A model generated the notes under the pieces. It made no database searches. It saw nothing but the letters and a program-made list of their open reading frames with translations, and was not told the DNA's origin. A program made the translations under genes and the position numbers. From assembly GCA_036339995.1 (NCBI GenBank), contig JAYYZW010000083.1:1-28512 (forward strand): a stretch of DNA of 28,512 nt. The letters are read 5' to 3'. Source of the stretch: JAYYZW01 sp036339995. GTDB taxonomy: Bacteria > Pseudomonadota > Gammaproteobacteria > Ga0077536. Below, in pieces: positions 7,693 through 15,912 of this stretch (position 1 is the first letter of the stretch; the number at the start of each line of letters is the position of its first letter).

Positions 7693-8699
7693 CAAGCGGT
7701 GTCCATCATCGCTGAACTGCGCGTGCTGTGCCTGCGCATCCCCAGCGTCGCGGCGGTAAAGGTGAACGCCAGCCCAAGTGGCCAGAAAAACAACGGCGCG
7801 GTCGGACGAAAGTGCTTGCCGCCGTGCTCGATCGGCTCGAGTTCGTCGAGTTCGGCGTAGATCTCCTGGAATTTTCGCGTGTCGTACGCGCGGAAATAGC
7901 GCCCCCCGGTCTTCGCGGCGATGGCTTGGAGTGTTCTCTCGTCGAGATCGGCTGACGGGTTGATCCTGACCGAGCCGAAAAAGCCGCGCTGGATTGTTTC
8001 GTTCGCGCCGATGCCGATGGTATGCACGGTGAGTCCCGCTTCGGCTGCGAGTTCGGCCGCGCGCAGCGGTTCGATCACGCCGGCGGTATTGTGTCCGTCG
8101 GTCATTAATATGAGCACTTTGTGCGGCGTTTCCTCATCACGCAGGCGCTTCACCGCCAGACCCAAGGCGTCGCCGATGGCGGTCTGCCGACCGGCGATGC
8201 CGATCACGGCTTCATCTAGAAGCTGCAGCACGGTACTGCGATCGAAGGTGAGCGGCACGTGCAGATAAGCCTGCTGGCCGAACAGGATGAGGCCTAATCG
8301 ATCTCCAACCCGCCGGTCGATGAAGTCCCGCGCGACGATCTTAGTCGCGGTCAGGCGATCGACCGAGCGGTTGTTCAACACGAAATCCGTTTCCCGCATA
8401 CTTTCGGAGAGATCGACGGCCAACATGAGGTCGCGGCCGTTCACCGGCACTTCGATCGCATCGCCGAGCCATTGGGGCCGCGCCGCGCTGGTCACGAGCA
8501 GGATCCAGGCGAGCGCGCAGGCCGCGACGCTGGCCCGCCAGCCAGCGGCCGTCGCTGTGCCGAGCAGGATTTGAAAATCTTCGAGTGCCGGTACCTGCAG
8601 CGCAGCACCCCGCACCGTGGTGGCGGCTGGCAGCAAGCGGCGGATCAGCCACGGCAGCGGCAGCACCGCGAAAACCCAGGGCCATTCAAACTGCAGCAT
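7692..8699 (-). CDS. batA: BatA-like VWA-domain membrane protein
   Basis: The 335-residue protein has hydrophobic segments at the N-terminus (about 6-20 and 55-72), a von Willebrand A domain with a complete metal-binding site (DLSES at 96-100, threonine in QTAIGDA near 173, MTDG at 199-202), and a C-terminal hydrophobic segment (LFFWPLGLAFTFTAATLG) near 312-329. This is the standard BatA topology, with the VWA domain between membrane anchors. In this operon it is expected to work with BatBC and the MoxR ATPase, whose family acts on VWA partners. Its start overlaps the preceding DUF4381 gene by 14 bases and its stop shares a base with the batBC start. Confidence 0.92.
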   Translation of the reverse strand: MLQFEWPWVFAVLPLPWLIRRLLPAATTVRGAALQVPALEDFQILLGTATAAGWRASVAACALAWILLVTSAARPQWLGDAIEVPVNGRDLMLAVDLSESMRETDFVLNNRSVDRLTATKIVARDFIDRRVGDRLGLILFGQQAYLHVPLTFDRSTVLQLLDEAVIGIAGRQTAIGDALGLAVKRLRDEETPHKVLILMTDGHNTAGVIEPLRAAELAAEAGLTVHTIGIGANETIQRGFFGSVRINPSADLDERTLQAIAAKTGGRYFRAYDTRKFQEIYAELDELEPIEHGGKHFRPTAPLFFWPLGLAFTFTAATLGMRRHSTRSSAMMDTA

Positions 8700-9207
8700 G
8701 TCTGTCCGAACGCATCAGCGTTCGCATCCGATTCGGCAATGCGCGCAGCCACGTCCGCATCGCGGCGGTCGCCGCGCGATAGTCCTTGGCCTGCAATTGC
8801 TTGGCGGCCGCTTTTGAATAGGGTGCGGTTTGCAGGATCCGGATCAGGGATTCGGTGAGGTCCTCGTCACCGCCGAGATCTTGAATGACCCTCAGCCACT
8901 CACGGCCGGTGGTGGCCGTCACATCTCGCCCGCCGTACGCGAGTGTGATCCGTCGCGTGAGCCGGGAAAGGCTCCGCGCGCACGCATGGCCATCGCCGCT
9001 TGCGGTGTAACGGGCAATGATGTGATCGAGTTCCCGCAGGGCGGCGCGCTGCGCCCGTAAACGGACATGGCGCCGCCAGGCGAACAGTGACGCGCAGGCG
9101 ATGACAGCCAGTAAGCCGGCCGCGATCAACCAAGCGGGCGCCGGCGGCCACCACGTGATGGACGCCGGCAGGTGAATGTCTCTGAGCGGCAGCGTATCCG
9201 GATCCAT
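8686..9207 (-). CDS. DUF4381 membrane protein of the Bat operon
   Basis: The 173-residue protein has one transmembrane helix (PAWLIAAGLLAVIACASLFAW, about residues 24-44), a basic stretch (RRHVRLRAQRAA), and a helical cytoplasmic domain with the RRITLAYGGRDVTATTGREW segment found in DUF4381 proteins. This family typically lies between the DUF58 and batA genes, as here. The ATG at 9205-9207 is 5 bases after the DUF58 stop; the open frame extends further upstream but only inside the DUF58 gene. The biochemical function is unknown. By position and topology it is probably part of the membrane Bat assembly. Confidence 0.85.
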   Translation of the reverse strand: MDPDTLPLRDIHLPASITWWPPAPAWLIAAGLLAVIACASLFAWRRHVRLRAQRAALRELDHIIARYTASGDGHACARSLSRLTRRITLAYGGRDVTATTGREWLRVIQDLGGDEDLTESLIRILQTAPYSKAAAKQLQAKDYRAATAAMRTWLRALPNRMRTLMRSDRHAAV

Positions 9208-9212
9208 GCTGT

Positions 9213-10187
9213 TCAACCGCCCAGCAGCTTGACCAGCGCCGCGATAGGATCGGCGGTCGTATCGATCGTCGTAAAGAGCAGCCGATGATCGCGGCAGTGC
9301 TGCCTGACGCCTTCGATTCGCCGCGTAAACTGCTCGGCGTAATGTGCACGCTGACGGTTGGTGATACCGGCGAGGCGTACGGTGCGGTGGCCGTCGCTGA
9401 CCGACGCGGCTTCGTCCAGCGCCGGGAGTCGGGCTTCGAGCGGATCGTGGATCGCGATCAAGGCGATGTCGGTGTGTCCGGCAAGGCGCACGAGTTCGGC
9501 TTTGCAATGGTCGTTGAAGGCGCGGAAATCACTCACCAGAAAGATCAGACTGCCGGGCTTGGCGACGCGCCTGAGCCGCGTCATGGTGTCGGCGAGCGTG
9601 CGATCGATACCGTCCGCCGTAGCCGCCGTGCGAACCTTCGAGGCCTGTTCACAGAGCAGTTTTACCCACTGAATAGCCGCCGTTTTGCCGCGCCGGGGCG
9701 GTAATTCGTGATGTTCGCTGTCCGCGAATACCAGGCCGCCGACACGGTCGCCGTTCTGCTGCGCACGCCAGGCGAGCACACTCGCAGCGCGCGCGGCCTG
9801 GACCGCCTTGAACACGCCGCGCGTCGCGAAGAACATACCGCGACGATAGTCGACACAGAGAAACACCGGGCGTTCGCGTTCCTCGCGAAACAGCTTCGTG
9901 TGCGGTTTGTCGGTGCGCGCGGTCACGCGCCAGTCGAGTAGGCGGATGTCGTCCCCCGGCTGGTAAGGCCGTGATTCGTCGTACTCCATGCCGCGTCCGC
10001 GCAGGGTCGAGAGATACTGCCCGCTCTGGGTCGCGCGAATGGAACGGGACCAGGACGGTAGCGCCGCGGCGTATGCCGCGAGGCCCATTAACTCACGCAG
10101 CTGGGGTTCGACGCGTTCGATATCCGGCACCGTCGTCGCTGCGTTTGCTAGCGATGCGATCACAGCTTGCGACCGCCCGATCGGCAT
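9213..10187 (-). CDS. DUF58 domain protein of the MoxR-Bat operon
   Basis: The 324-residue soluble protein carries the DUF58 core: GRGMEYDESRPYQPGDD, IRLLDWRVTARTDKPHTKLF and REERERPVFLCVDYRRGMFF. A VWA-like fold follows, with LIFLVSDFRAFNDHC near residue 205. DUF58 proteins are regularly encoded directly downstream of MoxR AAA+ ATPases and are thought to be their partners or substrates. The gene starts 6 bases after the moxR stop. The intact motif and normal length indicate a functional gene. Confidence 0.9.
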   Translation of the reverse strand: MPIGRSQAVIASLANAATTVPDIERVEPQLRELMGLAAYAAALPSWSRSIRATQSGQYLSTLRGRGMEYDESRPYQPGDDIRLLDWRVTARTDKPHTKLFREERERPVFLCVDYRRGMFFATRGVFKAVQAARAASVLAWRAQQNGDRVGGLVFADSEHHELPPRRGKTAAIQWVKLLCEQASKVRTAATADGIDRTLADTMTRLRRVAKPGSLIFLVSDFRAFNDHCKAELVRLAGHTDIALIAIHDPLEARLPALDEAASVSDGHRTVRLAGITNRQRAHYAEQFTRRIEGVRQHCRDHRLLFTTIDTTADPIAALVKLLGG

Positions 10188-10193
10188 GGAATG

Positions 10194-11174
10194 TTAGGGA
10201 ACGGCGATGCGTTGAACGAGTTCATCGACGAAGCGGTCGGTTGTGACGCCGTCCGCTGTTGCCTCGTAGTTCAATATCACGCGATGGCGCAGGACGTCGC
10301 TCGCGACGTCCTGAACGTCCGCGGGGCTGACGTAATCCTGGCCGGCCAGCCAGGCGTGGGCGCGCGCCGTGCGATCGAGCGCGATCGTGGCGCGCGGGCT
10401 GCCGCCGTACTCCAGCCAGCTCGCAAGGTCGTCACCGTAGGGTGCCGGTGAACGCGTCGCGAAAACGATCTCCATCAGGTAGCGCTCGACGTCTTCGCTC
10501 ATGAAGGTGGCGAGCACTTCGTGCCGCGCGGCGAAGACCTGTTCCTGATCCAGGACTGCGGTGGACGCGCTGCCGGCTTCGACCGGATTGGCGGCTTCCT
10601 CGCGCGCGAGCTGCAGTACCCGCTTTTCGGCCTCGTGATTGGGATAGGTAATGTTGACGTGCAGGAGGAACCGGTCGAGTTGCGCCTCCGGTAGCGGGTA
10701 GGTGCCTTCGTGCTCCAGCGGATTCTGTGTCGCCATCACCATGAACAGTTCCGGCAAGTGATAGGAAACCCGCCCGATGGTGATCTGCCGCTCCCCCATG
10801 GCTTCAAGAAGGGCCGACTGTACTTTAGCCGGCGCACGATTAACCTCATCGGCGAGGACGAGATTGTGAAACAGCGGTCCCTGCTGGAACACGAACGAAC
10901 CGTCCTGAGGGCGATATATTTCCGTACCTGTGAGGTCTGCGGGCATGAGATCGGGGGTAAACTGAATCCGATGGAATTCGCCCTCGATACCTTCGCCCAA
11001 AATCTTGATCGCGCGCGTCTTGGCGAGGCCGGGGGCGCCTTCGACCAGGAGATGACCATCGCACAGCAGCGCCACCAGCAGCCGCTCGACCAGGCGTTCC
11101 TGGCCGAGAATGCGCTGACTCACGAAATCGCGCAGTCTGTAAATGGCCTCGCGGGTCGAAGTTGCGGTGTCCAT
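10194..11174 (-). CDS. MoxR-family AAA+ ATPase
   Basis: First gene of the six-gene Bat operon. The 326-residue AAA+ protein has Walker A GAPGLAKT at 46-53, Walker B LVLADE at 105-110 followed by VNRAPAKVQSALLEAMGE, sensor 1 in MVMATQNPLE, and the arginine-finger region TYPLPEAQLDRFL. The C-terminal lid with ATIALDRTARAHAWLAGQDYVSPADV completes the family pattern. MoxR ATPases act as chaperones that mature or activate complexes with VWA-domain partners, and two VWA proteins follow here. The 79-base spacer to the divergent apbE must contain its promoter, but no clear -35/-10 pair was found. Confidence 0.94.
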   Translation of the reverse strand: MDTATSTREAIYRLRDFVSQRILGQERLVERLLVALLCDGHLLVEGAPGLAKTRAIKILGEGIEGEFHRIQFTPDLMPADLTGTEIYRPQDGSFVFQQGPLFHNLVLADEVNRAPAKVQSALLEAMGERQITIGRVSYHLPELFMVMATQNPLEHEGTYPLPEAQLDRFLLHVNITYPNHEAEKRVLQLAREEAANPVEAGSASTAVLDQEQVFAARHEVLATFMSEDVERYLMEIVFATRSPAPYGDDLASWLEYGGSPRATIALDRTARAHAWLAGQDYVSPADVQDVASDVLRHRVILNYEATADGVTTDRFVDELVQRIAVP

Positions 11175-11253
11175 ATTTACCGTTATCTAAAGTTCGAACA
11201 GCCGGCTGATACCCCGACCTTATGTATTTTAGCCCGTAATTCTAATGGCTTGA

Positions 11254-12342
11254 GTGACTAACGTGAATTGCGAGAGTTCCCCGGGTCAGTCCCCTAGAAG
11301 CCGGGTGTGGTTGCCGGGCGCGCTTTGTTTACTCGCATTGGTGCTCAGCGCGGGCCTGGCCGGATGTGCTGAACGAGAAGCCTTGACCGTTGTTCGCGGA
11401 GCGACGATGGGTACGACGTATACCGTCAAGATCGCCGAACCCGTGACGCCGGACGCCGCCGCTTCACTCAAAATACGCATCGACGAGGTACTCGGCCGCA
11501 TCAATGGGTCGATGTCGACCTACGATCCGGGATCCGAGCTCTCGATCCTCAATCGCAGCGGAGCCCAGCAATGGATCGAAGTGTCAAATGATCTCTTCGA
11601 GGTACTCTCCATTGCAGCCACCGTTCATGGCGACAGCGGCGGCGCATTCGACGTGACGGTCGGTCCGCTGGTCAATCTGTGGGGTTTCGGGCCGCACGAT
11701 GCGGCGCCCGGCCCTCCATCGCCCGAACAACTCAAACAAGCAAGCGCATTCGTGGGCTTCGATCATCTGAGTCTGCGTTTAACGCCGCCGTCAATAATGA
11801 AGGCCCATCGAGACGTTTACATCGATCTGTCGGCGATCGCGAAAGGCTATGCCGTCGATCGCCTGGCGGCACTGATCGAACGCAACGGCTTAGAGCACTT
11901 CATGGTCGAGATCGGCGGCGAGATCAAACTCAGCGGCCGCAATCCCGGCGGCACCGGATGGCGCATCGCGCTCGAGCGCCCGGACGGGGACTGGATCGTA
12001 CCGGATGCGGTCCTGACGCTCTCCGACATGGCGCTCGCCACATCGGGTAATTACCGTAATTTCCGTGAGATCGAGGGCCAACGCTACGGACATACGCTGG
12101 ACCCCCGCACCGGTGCGCCGGTGACGCATCGGCTGGCAGCCGTGACGGTGCTGCACGAGGATGCGGTGTGGGCCGATGCTTACGCGACGGCCTTGATGGT
12201 GCTAGGGCCGGAAAGCGGTCCGGACCTTGCCTCGAATCTTGGCATCGCGGCTCGCTTCGTCTTGCGGGACGGCGGGCGCACGGTCATTTGCGAGACCCCG
12301 GCGTACGCTCGCATCGCACGGGGTGACGGCGGTGGTTTCTGA
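11254..12342 (+). CDS. apbE: FAD:protein FMN transferase (ApbE), lipoprotein
   Basis: Transfers FMN from FAD to a threonine of target proteins such as NqrB/C and RnfG/D, in the periplasm. The 362-residue product has a lipoprotein signal peptide with lipobox LAGC (Cys 38). Family motifs follow in order: GATMGTTYTVKI, SMSTYDPGSELSILN, FDVTVGPLVNLWGFGP, DLSAIAKGYAVDRL, FMVEIGGEIK, ALATSGNYRNF, YGHTLDPRTGAPV and the metal-binding ADAYATALMVLG. All are intact. GTG at 11254 is the longest start and an in-frame GTG at 11263 is possible; neither has a strong ribosome-binding site. No Nqr or Rnf gene is in view, so its target protein is unknown. Confidence 0.93.
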   Translation: MTNVNCESSPGQSPRSRVWLPGALCLLALVLSAGLAGCAEREALTVVRGATMGTTYTVKIAEPVTPDAAASLKIRIDEVLGRINGSMSTYDPGSELSILNRSGAQQWIEVSNDLFEVLSIAATVHGDSGGAFDVTVGPLVNLWGFGPHDAAPGPPSPEQLKQASAFVGFDHLSLRLTPPSIMKAHRDVYIDLSAIAKGYAVDRLAALIERNGLEHFMVEIGGEIKLSGRNPGGTGWRIALERPDGDWIVPDAVLTLSDMALATSGNYRNFREIEGQRYGHTLDPRTGAPVTHRLAAVTVLHEDAVWADAYATALMVLGPESGPDLASNLGIAARFVLRDGGRTVICETPAYARIARGDGGGF

Positions 12343-12737
12343 CGATCGGAGTGCAAGCTGGATCGTAAGGTTCCGGCCAGATGGCGGTCATGTGATCGCC
12401 GAGTTGAAAGATGCGAGGTGCACGAGAACCGACGAAACGGCCATTTGAAAGCTTCACGCTGATCGAATTGATGATGGCGGTCGTTATTCTCGGTATTCGC
12501 GGGGAAACGGTGTTGTCGCGGGTGATGAGCCGGCCGGGCGGTTCGATGCGTAAGTTCACGATCTTGGCACGGTATGCAATCGAGATTTACAACACCGCTC
12601 AATTGGATCGGACACGTATGTAGCGGAATAGTAGGCTGTTAACATGGCAGTAAAATGGCCAACCCACACCGCATTCTGCGCACTGATCTGACAGTCAAAG
12701 TGAAGCCGGTGTCCCGAATCAAGCAGGATTCCAGACG
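12343..12737 (+). other. Gene-poor stretch between apbE and manC
   Basis: This spacer holds only the prepilin-like relic at 12411-12623, described separately. No terminator-like stem with a T-run, RNA gene or repeat pair was recognised. The promoter of manC is presumably in its last 100 bases, but no convincing boxes were seen. Confidence 0.5.
12411..12623 (+). pseudogene. Relic of a type IV prepilin N-terminus
   Basis: A 70-codon frame contains SFTLIELMMAVVILGI at residues 14-29, an almost perfect match to the conserved prepilin cleavage and helix region (GFTLIELM.VVAILGI). The mature-domain glutamate at +5 is present, but the residue before the cleaved Phe is Ser instead of Gly. After ILGI the usual LAAIA continuation is lost, and the following 41 residues are not pilin-like. 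The frame appears to be the 5' fragment of a pilin or minor pseudopilin gene joined to unrelated sequence. No other pilus gene is nearby. A processed short product is unlikely given the missing glycine. Confidence 0.55.
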
Positions 12738-14201
12738 GTGAATTATTCGACGAACGCAATTTTGCCTGTGGTTCTCGCGGGTGGTGGTGGCACACGCCTG
12801 TGGCCCCTGTCGCGTGGGTATTATCCTAAGCAGTTTCTGTCGGTACACGGGAAGGAGTCGCTGTTGCAACAGACCCTGACGCGGCTCGAAGATAGCGGGG
12901 AGATGCGCGTCGAAGCGCCGATAGTGGTCTGCAACGAGGAACACCGCTTTCTGGTCGCGGAACAGGCCCGGCAGGTTGGCTGCCAGCCTGCGACCATCAT
13001 GCTCGAACCCGAGGGCCGCAATACGGCGCCCGCGCTGACCGCCGCCGCGCGGTACGCAATGCGGGACGGCGCGGACCCGGTGTTGATGATGATGCCGGCT
13101 GATCACCTGATTGGAGACCATACCGCGTTCAACCGCGCGGCCCATGCCACATTCGCGGAGGCCGAAGCGGGGCGCGTCGTAACTTTCGGCGTGGTACCGA
13201 CGTACGCGGAGACGGGCTACGGTTACATCAAGGTTGGCTATGTGCTGACGTCCAGCGAATTAGGGGTGGTTCACGCGCTCAGCGGCTTCCGAGAGAAGCC
13301 GGACGAAGCGACCGCTCAAAGTTACGTTGATGCCGGCACCTATCTCTGGAACGGTGGAATTTTCGTGATGAAGGCCTCGGTGTGGTTGGCGCAGGTGGAT
13401 CGTTACTGCCCCGATATTGCCCGTTACGTGAACAGCGCGGTCGACGAGGCTCGCGAAGACGGCGACTTTTTCCGGCTCGACACCGGGTTCTTCGCAAAGT
13501 GCCCAAACGATTCCATCGACTACGCTGTGATAGAGCCGTTAGCCGCAGCGGGCGGGGACGTCGCGGTGGTCGTGCTCGACGCCGGCTGGTCCGATATCGG
13601 CTCGTGGTCGAGCCTGTGGGACGTGTCGGTCAAGGACAGCGACGACAACGTGCTCCGTGGAGATGTTTGCGCTATCGATACGAAGCACAGCCTTGTCTTC
13701 GCCGAGGATCGCCTAGTCGCGACGCTTGGCTGCGAGAATCTGGTGGTGGTGGAGACGGCGGATTCGGTAATGGTGGCCGACAAATCACGGACCCAGGAGG
13801 TAAGGGCCGTTGTGGATTGGCTCTCGCAGCAAAACCGCGAAGAACGCCTTACGCATCGACGCGTATATCGTCCCTGGGGAAGTTATGAAAGCCTCGACAG
13901 AGGCGCGCGCTTTCAAGTCAAACGCATTACCGTTAATCCTGGCGGCGCTTTATCGTTGCAATTGCACCACCACCGTGCTGAACATTGGATTGTGATTTCC
14001 GGTACCGCGATGGTGACCCGAGGCAAGAAAAAGTTTTCCTTATCTGTAAATGAATCTACTTACATTCCGGCAGGCACGAAACATCGGCTCGAGAACAGGC
14101 AGACTACACCGGTCGAATTAATAGAAGTCCAGTCAGGAAGTTATTTGGGGGAGGACGATATTGTCCGATTTGAAGATCGCTATAACAGGATACGCGATTG
14201 A
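12738..14201 (+). CDS. manC: Mannose-1-phosphate guanylyltransferase / mannose-6-phosphate isomerase (ManC/AlgA type)
   Basis: Bifunctional enzyme making GDP-mannose for exopolysaccharide, O-antigen or glycan synthesis. The 487-residue length is normal for the fused type. The N-terminal nucleotidyltransferase shows LAGGGGTRLWPLSR (13-26), LEPEGRNTAPA, MMPADHLI, the catalytic FREKP and YLWNGGIFVM. The C-terminal cupin isomerase domain shows RPWGSYESLD, LSLQLHHHRAEHWIVISGTA with its metal-binding histidines, and ESTYIPAGTKHRLEN. The start is GTG at 12738 with a weak aggatt sequence upstream. The adjacent gene downstream is a broken polysaccharide export protein, so manC may be all that remains active of an exopolysaccharide locus here, or it may serve glycans made elsewhere. 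Confidence 0.94.
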   Translation: MNYSTNAILPVVLAGGGGTRLWPLSRGYYPKQFLSVHGKESLLQQTLTRLEDSGEMRVEAPIVVCNEEHRFLVAEQARQVGCQPATIMLEPEGRNTAPALTAAARYAMRDGADPVLMMMPADHLIGDHTAFNRAAHATFAEAEAGRVVTFGVVPTYAETGYGYIKVGYVLTSSELGVVHALSGFREKPDEATAQSYVDAGTYLWNGGIFVMKASVWLAQVDRYCPDIARYVNSAVDEAREDGDFFRLDTGFFAKCPNDSIDYAVIEPLAAAGGDVAVVVLDAGWSDIGSWSSLWDVSVKDSDDNVLRGDVCAIDTKHSLVFAEDRLVATLGCENLVVVETADSVMVADKSRTQEVRAVVDWLSQQNREERLTHRRVYRPWGSYESLDRGARFQVKRITVNPGGALSLQLHHHRAEHWIVISGTAMVTRGKKKFSLSVNESTYIPAGTKHRLENRQTTPVELIEVQSGSYLGEDDIVRFEDRYNRIRD

Positions 14202-14296
14202 ACGTATCGGGACGTGCCTTGGACTAATCGAAGAAGCCGCGCCCCCCCATCAATATAAAATTGTCGTGTCCGATAATTTTAAATCGGTGATTTAAA

Positions 14297-14881
14297 ATGC
14301 AAACTTTGCGTGCTTTGAATAGCGTTACAGCGGCACTGGTTATCGGGCTAGTTTGGTTGCCTCTATGCGCCTTCGGCGAGGGCGACGACGCTTCGGCAAA
14401 TGGCTACGCTGTTGAACCCGGCGATCACCTGCGCGTTTCAGTATGGAAAGAAATCGATCTGCAGCAAGAATTGCTAGTACGGCCGGACGGCGGCTTCTCT
14501 TTTTCGCTGGCGAGCGACATCAAAGCCGCGAGCCGGACCGTGACGGAGATTCGCGACGTTCTCGTTGAACGCATCAAAGAATACATCCCGTAACCCGAGG
14601 TCACGGTGCAGGTATTACAAATCCAGGGTAACGCGGTCTACGTGCTGGGCAAGGTCAATCGGCCGGGTGCTTTTGTGATGACTAAACAATTCGACGTAAC
14701 GCAAGCGTTGGCGCTAGCCGGCGGCCTGGCGACCTTTGCTGATGCCGGTAAAATATCCATTCTCCGCCGCGAGGGCGGGTCGCAGCAAGCCATACCATTC
14801 AATTACAAAGACGTCGAGTACGGCCGCAAGCTCGACCAGAATATCCTCTTGTATCCGGGCGACGTGGTCGTCGTACCTTAG
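14297..14881 (+). pseudogene. Wza-type polysaccharide export protein interrupted by an in-frame TAA
   Basis: Two frames, 14297-14593 and 14606-14881, are in the same phase and join across a single TAA (14591-14593). Read through, they give one normal short exporter of about 194 residues. It would have a signal peptide (ending near LPLCAFG), the Poly_export domain (YAVEPGDHLRVSVWKEIDLQ...LLVRPDGGFSF), then YIP-stop-PEVTVQVLQIQ, where the family usually has an acidic residue, and an SLBB domain (VLGKVNRPGAF...TQALALAGGLATFADAGKI) ending in LLYPGDVVVVP. The rest shows no frameshift, so the stop is recent, a sequencing error, or tolerated by readthrough (context TAAC). GTG at 14606 could restart, but the product would lack a signal peptide. 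The role would be outer-membrane export of a polysaccharide, next to manC. Confidence 0.8.
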
Positions 14882-14988
14882 GCCGCCGCCAAGGATTGTC
14901 CTGCGATCAGAACAATGCGGCTGACGCCGGTGTGTCGAGTTGTACCCCAATGGCTACACTTCATGGGGATTAGCTTACTGGCCGGAGG

Positions 14989-15330
14989 CTAATTAGCAGC
15001 GTTGCCGTCGGTCGTACCCAGTGACTCGTTGAGATCGGCAAGAGCGTTGACAAGTAAGCCGTGCGCCTCGCTGCTAACTTCTCCCAGCGCGCGCATCGCA
15101 CTAGCGAAACCAGCGACCGAGCGATCGTGGGTTTCGAGCAACTGTTCGAGATGCGCGATTTCCGCCAACGAGCGCCGCCCGCCGTCGCCGTATTTTCGAT
15201 TGAGTTCTTCGAAAGTGTTGAAGTAGGCGTCCTTGCTATTGAGCATCTCACAGTAGGCCCGCCAAGCCGGGCGTGCGAGCTCCGGCAAATTGAGGCCGTG
15301 CTGCTCGATCGGCACCGCGAGCCGATTCAA
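14989..15330 (-). CDS. Conserved-looking small helical protein of unknown function
   Basis: The 113-residue frame encodes a soluble, probably all-helical protein with no signal peptide, membrane segment, cysteine cluster or recognised motif. It contains ELARPAWRAYCEMLNSKDAY, a Gly-Asp-Gly turn, and two long amphipathic helices. Codon use looks like real coding sequence and gives a better protein than the opposite-strand frame at 15061-15657. It would start at TTG (15328-15330), whose bases overlap the TGA of the RNA-binding protein gene, implying translational coupling; a GTG at 15313-15315 is an alternative. It may be functionally tied to the RRM protein, but nothing in the sequence defines its role. 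Confidence 0.6.
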   Translation of the reverse strand: MNRLAVPIEQHGLNLPELARPAWRAYCEMLNSKDAYFNTFEELNRKYGDGGRRSLAEIAHLEQLLETHDRSVAGFASAMRALGEVSSEAHGLLVNALADLNESLGTTDGNAAN

Positions 15331-15701
15331 CCGAAGATTTTCTTGACGAAGCCCACCAAGCCACCTGACCGCGCGCGATCCGCTCCGTTGTCGCCGTTCG
15401 ACCGTCGACCGCGTTCATGCCCGGACCCGCTCTTGTGGCGCGACCGCGGCTTTTCATCCTTGGGCTGGGATTCGTCGACGCGTAGCTCACGCCCCTGGAA
15501 ATCGGAACCGTTCAAAGTTTCGATTGCATGGTGCCCGGCTTCCTCGTTCGCCATTTCCACGAAACCGTATCCTCTCGAGCGTTTCGTGCGTCGATCAATA
15601 ATGACTTCAGCGGAGTCCACCTCGCCGAACTCCTCGAAGGCTTCGCGGAGTTCCTGATTCTTGACACTGTAGGGCAGGTTGCCCACGTAGATGTTCATCA
15701 T
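15327..15701 (-). CDS. RRM-domain RNA-binding protein
   Basis: Small single-stranded-RNA-binding protein of 124 residues. One RNA recognition motif spans about 3-76, with RNP2 IYVGNL (4-9) and RNP1 RGYGFVEM (43-50), whose aromatic residues contact RNA. A basic, Gly/Ser/Arg-rich tail (85-115) ends in a short hydrophobic GLVGFVKKIFG segment. This resembles the bacterial glycine-rich RRM proteins often induced by cold. Two adjacent ATG codons (15699-15701, 15696-15698) follow an aaagga ribosome-binding sequence. It probably forms a two-gene unit with the downstream unknown gene. The spacer upstream (15702-15912) contains a 6-base gccgcc/ggcggc inverted repeat (15721-15726, 15742-15747) but no other feature I can support. 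Confidence 0.93.
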   Translation of the reverse strand: MMNIYVGNLPYSVKNQELREAFEEFGEVDSAEVIIDRRTKRSRGYGFVEMANEEAGHHAIETLNGSDFQGRELRVDESQPKDEKPRSRHKSGSGHERGRRSNGDNGADRARSGGLVGFVKKIFG

Positions 15702-15912
15702 AAGGATCCTTTACTTATACGCCGCCTTTTAAGCGCGTGATGGCGGCTTGTTGCGTTAGCGTTTCGCTGTCGTACGGCCAGGGCAGGCAACACTGCCGGC
15801 CTTGCACCCCTGCCACTTACCCGTTTCGCCGATATGGCGGCGCCGTTCATGCGCCAGCCGTCGGCCGGCCGAATTCAAGCATATGCCGAGCACACGCGCA
15901 AACCCGTCGTCG

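Noticed and set aside
14945..14968. ccccaatg/catgggg hairpin after the export pseudogene
   Set aside because: Seven pairs with a bulge and no T-run; too weak to call a terminator.
15061..15657. 198-codon plus-strand frame opposite the RRM and unknown genes
   Set aside because: The RRM motifs on the minus strand are decisive, and the plus-strand product has no recognisable features.
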